From contig NC_007948.1 of NCBI RefSeq assembly GCF_000013865.1, positions 1,116,001-1,180,000 of the forward strand: a stretch of 64,000 nucleotides of DNA, read 5' to 3'. Source of the DNA: Polaromonas sp. JS666 (GTDB lineage: Bacteria; Pseudomonadota; Gammaproteobacteria; Burkholderiales; Burkholderiaceae_C). A program made the translations under genes and the position numbers. Under the pieces are notes generated by a model. It worked only from the letters and a program-made list of their open reading frames with translations, searched no databases and had not been told where the DNA came from. Below, piece after piece: positions 1-8,099 of this stretch; within the stretch, counting starts at the first letter, position 1; each line of letters opens with the position of its first letter.

Positions 1-2
1 TG

Positions 3-152
3 CTGTTGCTGCTGGTCTCCGCCATGTCCTTCATGTTTTACGCGGGAACGGGGCAGCCGCGGTTCAGGCGATTCGGCCTGATCATCCTCAAGTGGACGCT
101 GATTGCGGCTTTCGGATTTTTTGCCGTTCTCATTCTGGAGCGCGTGGCCTGA
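3..152 (+). CDS. C-terminal end of a small membrane protein (truncated by window edge)
   Basis: An open frame enters from the left edge and stops with TGA at 150-152, giving about 49 residues. It contains two hydrophobic stretches (residues 1-13 and about 26-44) separated by a short basic loop (PRFRRF), so it looks like the last two membrane segments of a small inner-membrane protein. No family could be named from this remnant. It converges on ruvC, and the 92 bases between them hold nothing I recognise. Confidence 0.5.
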   Translation: MLLLVSAMSFMFYAGTGQPRFRRFGLIILKWTLIAAFGFFAVLILERVA

Positions 153-244
153 GAAGGCGTGCTGCAGTCTTTCTGCCGGGCAGGCCCAGCGAAAAACGGT
201 TCCTTCAGATGGCCGCGCATTACATGAAGCGAAAAGCGTTGGGC

Positions 245-793
245 TCAATAGTGCCGACCCGCCTTGTAAGAAGCGCTGGCGTTGGGCTTCAACGCCGTGG
301 CGGCCGCCAGGATGGCCGTTGAACGCCCGGCATGGGCATGGGTGATGGCCAGGCCCAGGGCATCGGCGGCGTCCTTGCCGGGCAGGGCCGGCAATTTCAG
401 CAGCCGCATCACCATCTGCTGGACCTCGGCCTTGCCGGCCTTGCCATAGCCGGCCACCGCCTTCTTCATTTGCAGGGCCGTGTATTCGGCCACGGTGAGA
501 TCGCTGGAGACCAGGGCCGTGATGCAGGCACCGCGCGCCTGCCCCAGCAGCAGCGTGGCCTGTGGGTTGACGTTGGTAAAGACGATCTCCACCGAGGCCA
601 TGTCGGGCTGGTAGCGCTGCACCACTTCCCGTACCCCGTCAAACAGCACCTTCAGCCGGGCCGGCAGGTCGCCGCGCACCATGTGCGTGGTCTTGATGGT
701 GCCGCTGGCCACATAGTGCAAGTGGGGGCCGTCGACTTCGACCACGCCGAATCCGGCGATCTGCAAGCCAGGGTCAATTCCAAGAATACGCAT
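245..793 (-). CDS. ruvC: Holliday junction endodeoxyribonuclease RuvC
   Basis: The 182-residue protein resolves Holliday junctions together with RuvAB during recombinational repair. The N-terminus MRILGIDPG carries the first catalytic Asp (D7). The second acidic residue is E69 in VEIVF, and D141 and D144 in [14 protein letters not shown] complete the tetrad. LGQARGA near residue 84 is also typical. Length matches the family. ruvA and ruvB are not in the window, and purH, a frequent neighbour of ruvC in Burkholderiales, lies more than 50 kb away here. An interspersed repeat lies immediately upstream. Confidence 0.96.
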   Translation of the reverse strand: MRILGIDPGLQIAGFGVVEVDGPHLHYVASGTIKTTHMVRGDLPARLKVLFDGVREVVQRYQPDMASVEIVFTNVNPQATLLLGQARGACITALVSSDLTVAEYTALQMKKAVAGYGKAGKAEVQQMVMRLLKLPALPGKDAADALGLAITHAHAGRSTAILAAATALKPNASASYKAGRHY

Positions 794-795
794 AG

Positions 796-865
796 GCTAT
801 AAATTTGGTAGCTGCTTGCGCAGGATTTGAAATGAAAGTGAAATGAAAGGGCTAGAGGCCAAAAT
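796..865 (+). repeat. Interspersed repeat, GCTAT-N6-GGTAGC family, copy 1
   Basis: The core is GCTATAAATTTGGTAGC at 796-812. It is followed by TGCTTGCGCAGGATTTG, an 11-nt tandem duplication (TGAAATGAAAG twice, about 828-850) and the tail GGGCTAGAGGCCAAAAT. The tail reads into the CdsA-like gene on the other strand and supplies its last codons and stop. From memory, repeats of this form are very abundant in Comamonadaceae genomes; I could not search for this. Confidence 0.65.
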
Positions 866-1832
866 ACCATCGAACCGAATGGAAGAATATCGGTGCGGCA
901 AAACACAGGGCATCGACGCGGTCCAGCAAACCGCTGGCGCCGGTGACTGATTTTCCTTCCGAACCCCAGTTGGTAATCCCGCGGTCGCGTTTGAGGGCCT
1001 TCATCACCAGGTGGCCCATGGAGCCGGCCACGCAGGCGATCAGGGCCATGGCCACCGCCTGGGCCGGCTTGAAGGGCGTCAGGCCCGCCATCAGGCCGCC
1101 GACCAGGCTGGCCACGACCACGGCGGTCAGCCAGCTGGTCCATTCAAAGCTTTTGCTCACGTTGGGCGCAATCGGCGCCCGCGCCAGCCGGCGGCTGGCC
1201 AGGTGCTGCACGATCATGCAGCTCTGCACGACAAACACCAGGAAAAACACGAGGAAGGCATTCTTGCCCTGGTAATTCGGAAACTTCAGCAGCAGCAGGG
1301 CCGGCACATGGCTGATGCCGTAGACGCAGACCATGATGCCCCACTGCAATTTGGCGTTGCGCTCCAGGAAGCGGTGCGGGTCATCCGCCAGCGCGCTGAC
1401 GACTGGAATTGCCAGGAACACATAAACCGGGATGAACACGGTGACGAGGTCGAAATGCCGGGTGATGACCAGGGCAAACTGCGCGGGCAGCACCACAAAA
1501 AAAGCCAGCACCAGGCTGCGGTGATCGCCCTGCCGGGTCGGCGAGAGCGTGATGAATTCGCGCAGCGCAAAAAAGGCCACCAGGCCAAACAGCACCGTGG
1601 CCGCGGTTTCACCCAGGGTCCAGCCGACCCAGAACACCATGCACATCACCCACGAGGTTCTCAGCAGGCCATTGAAATCCTTGAGCTTTTGCGTGTGCAG
1701 GTCATCCTCGTGCCGGTCCTGCAGCGACAAGACAAACGCAGCCACGCTGATGATGAGAAGCAGGCCAAAAACCACCACAAACAGCAGGCCCACCTGCTGG
1801 CCGGGTGTCAGGTTGCGCAGAAAGGTGTTCAT
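852..1832 (-). CDS. CdsA-like phosphatidate cytidylyltransferase family membrane protein
   Basis: The 326-residue protein has about eight hydrophobic segments, starting at residues 13-34. Its C-terminal region (about 270-320) resembles the CDP-diglyceride synthetase signature: MKALKR, then GASGLLDRVDALCFAAP. CdsA proteins make CDP-diacylglycerol from phosphatidate and CTP in the inner membrane. The signature is altered: the Lys-Asp after KR-x4 is Thr-Asn, and the PGHGG segment reads TGASG, so the usual His is Ala. The PlsC-like gene lies 18 bases upstream in the same direction, suggesting paired lipid-head chemistry. This is probably a second, accessory CdsA homologue, because the usual frr-uppS-cdsA-dxr context is absent. 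Whether it is a true cytidylyltransferase is uncertain. Confidence 0.8.
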   Translation of the reverse strand: MNTFLRNLTPGQQVGLLFVVVFGLLLIISVAAFVLSLQDRHEDDLHTQKLKDFNGLLRTSWVMCMVFWVGWTLGETAATVLFGLVAFFALREFITLSPTRQGDHRSLVLAFFVVLPAQFALVITRHFDLVTVFIPVYVFLAIPVVSALADDPHRFLERNAKLQWGIMVCVYGISHVPALLLLKFPNYQGKNAFLVFFLVFVVQSCMIVQHLASRRLARAPIAPNVSKSFEWTSWLTAVVVASLVGGLMAGLTPFKPAQAVAMALIACVAGSMGHLVMKALKRDRGITNWGSEGKSVTGASGLLDRVDALCFAAPIFFHSVRWYFGL

Positions 1833-1850
1833 CGGAGCATCCGTGCTTGA

Positions 1851-2462
1851 TCAGGTTTGCCGCAGGTCCATGACGGCCTGGCGCGCGCGGGCCAGAAAAC
1901 TGCCTCGGTCTTCCCCGGCGCCCACCGCGATGGGTGCTCCAAACGTGACCGAGCACAGGATGGGCACGGGCACCACTTCTCCCTTGGGCATCACCCGCTG
2001 CACATCGTTGATCCAGGCCGGCACCAGCACGACCTGGGGGAATTTTTGCGCCAGGTTGTACAGGCCGGACTTGAAATTCTGAGGCTCCTCGTGGTTGCCC
2101 CGAGTGCCCTCCGGAAACAGGATGATGGAGTCGCCGTTGGTGAGCGCCTCAATCAGGGGCTCCAGCGGATCCTGCTCGCCGGTTTTGACGCGGTCCACAT
2201 AAATGGCGTTGAACACCGCCGTGGTGATCCATTTTTTGAACGGCGTTTTGGTCCAGTAATCCTTGGCCGCGATGGGCCGCGTGATGCTGCGCAGCTCTTC
2301 GGGCAGGGCGGCCCACATGAGGACCAGATCCACATGGCTCTGGTGGTTGGCAAAGTAAATCCGCTGCTCGGCCTTGGGTGGGCAGCCCTGCCAGCGCGCC
2401 TGGGCACCGGTCAGCAAGCGAATCAGTCCCAGCAAAAACATGCTCATGAGTTTGGCCAGCAC
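1851..2462 (-). CDS. 1-acyl-sn-glycerol-3-phosphate acyltransferase (PlsC) family protein
   Basis: The product is 203 residues from a GTG at 2462; ATGs at 2447 and 2441 are alternative starts. The acyltransferase HX4D motif is HQSHVD (H40-D45) and the FPEGTR block lies at about 116-121. Both are diagnostic of the PlsC/LPLAT family, which acylates lysophosphatidate at the membrane. A hydrophobic N-terminus (residues 5-18) anchors it. It sits 18 bases upstream of the CdsA-like gene, so the two could make and activate phosphatidate in sequence. The GTG start lies only a few bases from a repeat element at 2470, so the 5-prime end may have been reshaped by that insertion. Confidence 0.86.
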   Translation of the reverse strand: MLAKLMSMFLLGLIRLLTGAQARWQGCPPKAEQRIYFANHQSHVDLVLMWAALPEELRSITRPIAAKDYWTKTPFKKWITTAVFNAIYVDRVKTGEQDPLEPLIEALTNGDSIILFPEGTRGNHEEPQNFKSGLYNLAQKFPQVVLVPAWINDVQRVMPKGEVVPVPILCSVTFGAPIAVGAGEDRGSFLARARQAVMDLRQT

Positions 2463-2469
2463 TAGATAT

Positions 2470-2620
2470 GGCCCCCACGCTTTTCACTGCGTGTAATACG
2501 CGAGGCCTTGCAGGCCGCGGCTCGCCAGACGCTTCGCCTCTGTCGCCTGTCCAAGCCTGCGCTGGCAGGCTTGGAGCCGCAGGCTCCAGCCCCTCGGGGG
2601 CTAATTTTCCTAGGGGCGGA
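2470..2620 (-). repeat. Interspersed GC-rich repeat, GTGGGGGC-ended family, copy 1
   Basis: This fills the gap between mtgA and the PlsC-like gene. Read on the minus strand it ends with ACACGCAGTGAAAAGCGTGGGGGC (2470-2494; 24 nt in two parts, ACACGCAGTG and AAAAGCGTGGGGGC). It matches the end of the copy at 18523-18547 (ACACGGAGTG, AGCGAACGTGGGGGC). It contains several internal hairpins: AAGCCTGC-GCTGGCAGGCTT near 2550, GGAGCCGCAGGCTCC near 2572, and AGCCCCTCGGGGGCT near 2587. It is non-coding and could also stop or slow transcription between the two genes. Confidence 0.55.
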
Positions 2621-2672
2621 CCGTCGGAAAATTGTGTTGCCAGTGCTTTTTTTAGAGTTCATCAGCTAACTG

Positions 2673-3410
2673 TCAAGGCAGCTCCACACCGCCCATGCGC
2701 GCCGCAATGGTGCTGGCGCGTGAGGCCAGGTAACCAGAGCCCGGCCGGGTTTCAAAATACTTGGGCCGCGGCAGCATCACGGCCAGTCGTGCCGCTTCAT
2801 AGGCGCTTAACCGGGCCGCCGGTTTGCGGTAGTAGTGCTGGGCGGCGGCTTCGGCGCCAAACACGCCTTCTCCCCACTCGACGCTGTTGAGGTAAATCTC
2901 CAGAATGCGCCGCTTGTCCAGCAGGGCTTCCAGCAGCAGCGTCAGCAGCAGCTCCTGGCCCTTGCGCAGCAGTGTGCGCTCACCCGACAGGAACAGGTTT
3001 TTGGCCAGTTGCTGGGTGATGGTGGAGCCGCCAATGATCTTCGGCGGCTTCGCAGTGCGGGTGGGGGCCAGCCGGCTGCCCAGCTGCGCGGCGCGCTGCT
3101 CCGCCCTGGCGTTTTTTTCCCAAGCCTTCTCCAGCGCTTCCAAGTCCACGCCTTCGTGCTCGGCGAAGCTGGCATCTTCCGACGCAATCACCGCGCGCTT
3201 GAGGTGGTCTGGCAAGGCCGCATAGGGCACCCACTGCTGGCGCCACTTCAACGTTCCGGTATGCCGGGCGATGAGGTAAATTTCCGAACGCTGAAAGGCG
3301 GTCGATTCGGGTTTGACCACGGCCATCAGCGCGATCCGGGCCACAAAATAAATCTGCAGGGCCAGACCCGCCAACAGTACCAGACCCAGCAGGCGCAGCA
3401 GCGCTTTCAT
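2673..3410 (-). CDS. mtgA: Monofunctional biosynthetic peptidoglycan transglycosylase MtgA
   Basis: The 245-residue protein polymerises lipid II into glycan strands at the inner membrane. The first 20 or so residues form a single membrane anchor. The GT51 domain follows, with the catalytic-Glu motif in ASEDASFAEHEGVD, the GGSTITQQLAKNLFLS block, and the RRILEIYLNSVEWGEGVFG segment. I chose the ATG at 3410 because it overlaps the aroE stop as ATGA. The longer frame upstream lies inside aroE and has low-complexity Ala-rich sequence. aroE-mtgA order is common in betaproteobacteria. Confidence 0.94.
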   Translation of the reverse strand: MKALLRLLGLVLLAGLALQIYFVARIALMAVVKPESTAFQRSEIYLIARHTGTLKWRQQWVPYAALPDHLKRAVIASEDASFAEHEGVDLEALEKAWEKNARAEQRAAQLGSRLAPTRTAKPPKIIGGSTITQQLAKNLFLSGERTLLRKGQELLLTLLLEALLDKRRILEIYLNSVEWGEGVFGAEAAAQHYYRKPAARLSAYEAARLAVMLPRPKYFETRPGSGYLASRASTIAARMGGVELP

Positions 3411-4267
3411 CTGGCCTGCGTCTGCTGCGTCTGCATGGCTGTCCGCATTTCCTGCAGGACCTGCTGCGATGGCGGCCGCACGCCGCGCCACAGCGCAAAC
3501 GCCTCGGCGGCCTGCTCCACCAGCATGCCCAGGCCGTCACGTGGCGTGGCGCCGTGTTCGCGGGCCCAGGTCATGAAACCGTCCGCCGCAGGGCCATACA
3601 TCATGTCGTACGCCAGCGCGCCCGGCTTGAGCACGCGGCTGTCCACTGGCACGCCGCCACCGCTCAGGCTGCTCGCGCTGGCATTGATCACGACATCAAA
3701 ACTACCATCTATCCCCTGCAAATCCTGGGCTGATAGCTCTGTTTTTTGTAGCGCCTCCTGCAGGGACGGGTGCAGGGTGTGGCGCAACACCAGTGCATCG
3801 GCCTTGGCCCGGGTGCGGTTGGCCAGCACCAGCCTGCGCGGTCCGGCTGCCAGCAGCGGTGCCAGCGCGCCGGCACCCGCGCCGCCGGCGCCTATGAGCA
3901 GGACGTCGCGACCGGCCAGTGAAACACCGGCGTTGTTCTGGATATCGTTGACGAGCCCTATGCCATCGGTGTTGTCGGCGTAAATGGTGTTGCCGTCCAG
4001 CTTCAGGGTGTTGGCGGCCTGGGCCAGCTGCGCCCGGTCGCTCTGAGTGCCGGCTGCCTGAAAGGCCTCGAATTTGAACGGAACCGTGACGTTGCAGCCG
4101 CGCGCGCCGCTCTGCACCAGTTGCGCGAGCGTCGCGGCAAAGCCGTCGAGCGGCGTGAGCAGCCGGTCGTATTCCAGCGTCTGGCCTGTCAGTTCGGCAA
4201 AGCGTGCATGAATCTGCGGCGATTTGCTGTGTTGAATCGGGTTGCCGAGGACGAAATACTTATCCAT
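3407..4267 (-). CDS. aroE: Shikimate dehydrogenase (NADP+)
   Basis: It reduces 3-dehydroshikimate to shikimate in the aromatic amino acid pathway. The 286 residues show the substrate-binding HSKSP (13-17), the catalytic Lys in NVTVPFK (K65), NTLK (87-90), DNTDG with D101, the NADP loop GAGGAGAGAL (127-136), NRTRAKA and the C-terminal GLGMLVEQAAEAF. It is slightly longer than many AroE proteins: residues about 172-191 are an extra-looking stretch encoded by what appears to be an interspersed repeat (see the feature at 3695). It overlaps mtgA by four bases. Confidence 0.96.
   Translation of the reverse strand: MDKYFVLGNPIQHSKSPQIHARFAELTGQTLEYDRLLTPLDGFAATLAQLVQSGARGCNVTVPFKFEAFQAAGTQSDRAQLAQAANTLKLDGNTIYADNTDGIGLVNDIQNNAGVSLAGRDVLLIGAGGAGAGALAPLLAAGPRRLVLANRTRAKADALVLRHTLHPSLQEALQKTELSAQDLQGIDGSFDVVINASASSLSGGGVPVDSRVLKPGALAYDMMYGPAADGFMTWAREHGATPRDGLGMLVEQAAEAFALWRGVRPPSQQVLQEMRTAMQTQQTQAR
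3695..3752 (-). repeat. Copy of the GCTAT-type interspersed repeat inside the aroE coding frame
   Basis: Read on the minus strand this starts GCTACAAAAAACAGAGC, continues TATCAGCCCAGGATTTG and ends near TAGTTTTGAT. It aligns without gaps to copy 1 at 796-829: 22 of 34 positions match, including GCTA-AAA, AGCT and an identical CAGGATTTG. It is translated in frame as part of aroE (about residues 172-191, between the NADP domain strands and FDVVINASAS). Membership in the family is inferred from this one alignment. Confidence 0.5.
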
Positions 4268-4337
4268 GGATACAAGGCTTATGCATGAGTGAAGGCGGTT
4301 GGCATCGGGGCGTTGTCGGCAAGGGGCGTGCGAAGGC

Positions 4338-5186
4338 TCAGCGGCTGGTCAGCCGGGTTTCCAGCGTGTCGTCCCGCGTGAACTTGAAGCGGGACACCAC
4401 CACGATCTGGTCTGCCTTGCGGCGCATGGCCTCGGTGAAGCGGCCGAAGGGGCCGGTGCCGCGGACGATGCTTTGGGCCCTGCGGTCCAGTGTCAGGTTG
4501 CCGGAAGTTTCTGCCACTTCGGTGTCCAGGATGCGGCCATCAAAATTCACGGTCATGACCATGGTGAGCTCGCCATACAGTTTTTTGCCGGCCAGCTCGG
4601 GAAAGTTCACCGTACCCTTGTCCTCGATTTTTCGGCGCAGCTCGTCGTAGTACACCGCATAAACCTCTTCGCGGGTCGCCGGACTGATGTAGCGTTTTTT
4701 GGGCCGGGCATTCTCTTCGTTGATGCGCCGTTCAATTTCGGCCAGTATCTTGACGAGCTGCCGGCGCTTTTCCTCACGATCGGCATGCGCGGGGTTGGTG
4801 GCCGCCTGCGTCATGTCGGGTGGCGGCATCGTGGCCAGCTGTTTCTTGATTTGCGTCAGCAACTGGGTCTGCTGCTCATGCAGCGATTCAATCTGCCGCT
4901 GCGTCTCGTCGCTGGCATCACCCATTTCGGTCAGGGCCGAGGGCGGCAGGGGAGAGGTGGCGCGGCCTTTTTCAAGCTGGCCGCCGCCGGCCAGCGAGGC
5001 TTGCGCTATGGCTTTGGCAAAGTCCGGTTTTTCACGGGATTTCGCGTTGACCAGAATCACTTCCAGCGGTGTGTCCTGGAACACGCGGTTAAAGCGCTCC
5101 GGGTCGACAAAACGCACGGTCAGCAGCACCGCATGAAAGGCGATGGAGGCGCCCAGGGCAATTTGCAGTGTGCTTGGTGACTTCAC
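4338..5186 (-). CDS. TonB-family C-terminal domain protein
   Basis: The 282-residue protein has an N-terminal membrane anchor (about residues 8-25). A charged, Gln-rich, probably coiled-coil middle (about 95-170, with HEQQTQLLTQIKKQ) follows. The C-terminal region (about 185-280) resembles the TonB C-terminal fold, with YAVYYDELRRKIEDKGTVNFP and the paired strand GELTMVMTVNFDGRILDTEV. Such proteins span the periplasm to transduce energy or contact outer-membrane partners. ExbB/ExbD genes are not nearby, so a role in classical iron uptake is not supported. It lies between the RNase II-like gene (27-base gap) and aroE. Confidence 0.75.
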   Translation of the reverse strand: MKSPSTLQIALGASIAFHAVLLTVRFVDPERFNRVFQDTPLEVILVNAKSREKPDFAKAIAQASLAGGGQLEKGRATSPLPPSALTEMGDASDETQRQIESLHEQQTQLLTQIKKQLATMPPPDMTQAATNPAHADREEKRRQLVKILAEIERRINEENARPKKRYISPATREEVYAVYYDELRRKIEDKGTVNFPELAGKKLYGELTMVMTVNFDGRILDTEVAETSGNLTLDRRAQSIVRGTGPFGRFTEAMRRKADQIVVVSRFKFTRDDTLETRLTSR

Positions 5187-5213
5187 AGGAAGGGATTATC
5201 GGGCTTATCTGTG

Positions 5214-7289
5214 TCAATCAGCCGCTGCGAGTGCGGGCGCGCTATCGGCTGCCGGCTCGTTGACATCGACTGCAATCGAGATCGGGCCGGCTGCCAGGTC
5301 GGCCTCCGCGTCCTCTTCTTCCAGTTCCATCTCCATCGCCTCGGCGGATTCCTCGGCCACGGCATCCAGTCGCTCCGTCACCGCGCCCGAGATATCCAGG
5401 GTGATCTCGTCAATCGCACCGAGCTTCACCCGCACTTTGGCACCGCGCGGCAGGCCCTGCGCGCCCAGCGCAGGCAGCACCAGCGGCAGGTCGTCGGCGC
5501 GAATCAGGTTGTCCTTGAAGGCGGTGGCCGTCAGCTCGGTGATGCCGTTTTGTTCCAGGTACTTCAGCGTCCAGTAGCGCTCAATGCCGGCCTGAAAGCC
5601 GTTGTAGGCGCTGTAGGCGGCGTCAAAACCCGAAATGATGGAAAAGAGTTCCGCGTCCTTGGGCTTGAAGGGGGCCGCCAGGGCCGCCGTTCGGCCGTGC
5701 CGTGCGCAGGCAATGATTTGCCACTGGTTGACCAGGTCGGTGTAGCGGCGCAGCGGCGAAGTGCTCCAGGCGTAGCTCTTGACGCCAATCCCTGCGTGCG
5801 GCAGGGCCTTGGTGCCCATGCGCACCTTCACGCCGGGCGCCAGGCTGGCCTGGCTGCGGTAAATGCCGGGCACGCCGTGCTCGGCCAGCCACTGGCCCCA
5901 GGTGCTGTTGGCCAGGATCATGGCTTCGGCCACGATCAGGTCGAGCGGGGCGCCACGTTGGCGTGTGCTGATGCTGACGGTCTCATCGCCCTGCGGCTCC
6001 TGGCCGGACGGGTTGTCGAGCCGGAAGTTGTAGTCGGGCCGGTTGAAGTTCTCAGGCTTGCCGCGCACCACTTCGCGCTGGGCCTTCAGGTGTCTGGCCA
6101 GGCGGTGCAGAAAGGACAGCTCCACGCCCCACTGGACATCCACCGGCGGGCTGGCCTGGGCCGCTTCAAAAAATGCCTCGGTGAAGACGCTGTCCAGCTT
6201 GTCGTGCCGCAGGTTGCTGACGATGGGCACCTGTTCCAGCCGTGTGGCACTTGCCTTGATCTCGAAGGTGGCCTCGTCCAGCGTGAGGTAGAGCGACAGC
6301 GCGGGGCAGTTGCGGCCCTCCAGCAGCGTATAGGTCTTGACGATATCGTCGGGCAGCATGGTCAGCTTGTAGCCCGGCATATACACGGTGGACAGCCGCG
6401 CGCGGCCCACTGCATCGATCGCGCTGCCAGGCAGCACGGCCAGGCCGGGTGCTGCAATGTGAATACCCAGCGTGACGGTGCCGCTGCCCAGGCCCTGCAC
6501 CGACAGGGCATCGTCGATCTCGGTGGTGGCGGAATCGTCGATGGAAAACGCTTTCACGTCCGCCAGCGGCAGATCGTCCTTGATCTCGGGTGCCTGCAGG
6601 GCCGGGAAGGCCGTCCCCTTGGGGAAGTTCTCAAACAAAAAGCGCTTCCAGTGAAACTGGTAGGGCGAGGCAATGGCGCCGGCTTTTTGCAGCAGATCCA
6701 GCGGTGCGATGTGCGTGCTGCGTGAAGCCTCGACCACGGCCTTGTATTCGGCGCTGTTCTTGTCGGGCTTGAACAGGATTTTGTAGAGCTGCTCGCGCAC
6801 CGGGCCGGGGCATTGCCCTTGCGCGAGTTCTTCTGCCCACGCGGTAATCTGCGCGGCGAGCTGCTTTTTCTTTTCGATGGCGACCAATGCCTGCTGCAGG
6901 ATTTCTGCCGGCGCTTTCTTGAAGCGGCCCTTGCCCGCCCGCCGGAAATAATGCGGCGACTCGAACAGGCGGAACAGCGCCGCGGCCTGCTGCTCGAGGG
7001 AGGCGGGTCTGGACGCGTCGGAACTGAAATAGTCGCGCGCCAGGTCGGCAAAGCCGAATTCCTCGTCGCTGGCGAATTCCCAGGCCAGGTCCAGCTCGAT
7101 GTCGGCACTCAATTTTTGCCCGGCGGCCACCAACTCGGCGGGGGCGGGCTTTTCAAACTTCAGCAGCGCATTGGCCGCCTTGACCTTCACGCGTTTGCCG
7201 GAGTCGAGTTCGACCTGCAGCGACGCGTCGCTCTCCGACAAAATCCGGCCAGCCAGAAACTTGCCGGTCTCTTCAAACAATACAAACAA
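5214..7289 (-). CDS. RNase II/R family exoribonuclease (RNB domain)
   Basis: The 691-residue protein is a 3-prime-to-5-prime exoribonuclease of the RNB family. The catalytic block is at about 248-262: IDDSATTEIDDA. It gives D251, D259 and D260 but Glu257 where E. coli RNase II has its second Asp, a conservative change in the metal site. GIHIAAP and the later RYTDLVNQWQI segment (around 510) are also typical of RNB. A C-terminal beta-rich, S1-like region (about 600-660) ends in an acidic Glu-rich tail. It is the first gene of the minus-strand run toward aroE. I do not assign rnb or rnr because the length and N-terminus fit neither E. coli paralogue exactly. Confidence 0.9.
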   Translation of the reverse strand: MFVLFEETGKFLAGRILSESDASLQVELDSGKRVKVKAANALLKFEKPAPAELVAAGQKLSADIELDLAWEFASDEEFGFADLARDYFSSDASRPASLEQQAAALFRLFESPHYFRRAGKGRFKKAPAEILQQALVAIEKKKQLAAQITAWAEELAQGQCPGPVREQLYKILFKPDKNSAEYKAVVEASRSTHIAPLDLLQKAGAIASPYQFHWKRFLFENFPKGTAFPALQAPEIKDDLPLADVKAFSIDDSATTEIDDALSVQGLGSGTVTLGIHIAAPGLAVLPGSAIDAVGRARLSTVYMPGYKLTMLPDDIVKTYTLLEGRNCPALSLYLTLDEATFEIKASATRLEQVPIVSNLRHDKLDSVFTEAFFEAAQASPPVDVQWGVELSFLHRLARHLKAQREVVRGKPENFNRPDYNFRLDNPSGQEPQGDETVSISTRQRGAPLDLIVAEAMILANSTWGQWLAEHGVPGIYRSQASLAPGVKVRMGTKALPHAGIGVKSYAWSTSPLRRYTDLVNQWQIIACARHGRTAALAAPFKPKDAELFSIISGFDAAYSAYNGFQAGIERYWTLKYLEQNGITELTATAFKDNLIRADDLPLVLPALGAQGLPRGAKVRVKLGAIDEITLDISGAVTERLDAVAEESAEAMEMELEEEDAEADLAAGPISIAVDVNEPAADSAPALAAAD

Positions 7290-7373
7290 AACGAAATCCT
7301 TTGAGGCCTTGGTTGGCCGTTACATGCTTGCCGCTAGTGTAATCAGGCGGGCTTTTGGGCAGTGTGGCGGGGT

Positions 7374-7973
7374 TCAGGGGGCCAGGTCCAGAAAATCCAG
7401 AATCGCCGGCAGGTGCAGGTCGAAATCGCTCAGGGCATGGTCACCGCCTTCGAGCAGCCGTATCTGCGCACCGGCATAGCGGGCGGTCATTTCGCGCCAG
7501 TCCAGCACTTCGTCGCCTTTGGCGATCACGGCCAGGTAGTTTTCAGGCGTTTTCAGCGGGCCGGCCTGCAGCGCGCGCAACTCGTCGACAAAGCGGGGTT
7601 CAAAGAAAAAGTGCTCTCCAGCGTTGTGCCAGGCGGTTTGCTCACCTATATAGCCGCTCAGGTCGCGTGCCGGCTCCACCGCGGGGTTAAGCAGCACCGC
7701 CCTGCAGCCGGTCCGTTCGGCCACTGCGGTGGCGTAAAAACCGCCGAGTGAGGAGCCGACCACGGCCAGGCTCTCAAAGCCGGCTTCCCGGGGCCAGCCG
7801 GCAATGCCGTCCATGATTGCCTGCAGGGCCTCGCGCGGGGAGGGTGGTAGTTGCGGGCACCACCACCGCACGGACGGATGGCGCAGCCGCACGATGGCGG
7901 CCATTTTTTTCGCCTTGACGGACTGGGGCGAGGAGCGAAAGCCGTGCAGGTAGAGCAGGTGGGTGGTGGGCAT
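7374..7973 (-). CDS. YqiA/YcfP family alpha/beta hydrolase (putative esterase)
   Basis: The 199-residue protein starts MPTTHLLYLHGFRSSPQS, with the oxyanion-side LHGF motif. The nucleophile elbow is GSSLGG (about residue 80), the acid region GDEVLDW and the catalytic His GGDHALSDF near the C-terminus. That completes a Ser-Asp-His triad as in YqiA esterases. I use the ATG at 7973 because the longer upstream extension is Pro/Ala-rich and unlike the family. It diverges from rodA across 211 bases that contain a repeat hairpin. Confidence 0.85.
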   Translation of the reverse strand: MPTTHLLYLHGFRSSPQSVKAKKMAAIVRLRHPSVRWWCPQLPPSPREALQAIMDGIAGWPREAGFESLAVVGSSLGGFYATAVAERTGCRAVLLNPAVEPARDLSGYIGEQTAWHNAGEHFFFEPRFVDELRALQAGPLKTPENYLAVIAKGDEVLDWREMTARYAGAQIRLLEGGDHALSDFDLHLPAILDFLDLAP

Positions 7974-8099
7974 GGCGACATGGTACGTGGCTGAGCCGCA
8001 GCGGGCCGGTGCGGGGGCTTGCGCGTGGATATTGGGTGGCCGAGGTGGTGATAACTGAATTGCTGGAAAAACGGTTTTACCCAATCAATGAAGGAATAG

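Noticed and set aside
2470..2660. Hairpin-rich region after mtgA as a terminator
   Set aside because: No U-run follows any of the stems in either direction, and the end matches the repeat at 18523-18547, so a repeat element explains it better.
6247..6262. TGGCACTTGCCTTGAT as another sigma-54 promoter
   Set aside because: It is within the RNase II-like coding sequence and lacks the TTGC at the correct distance.
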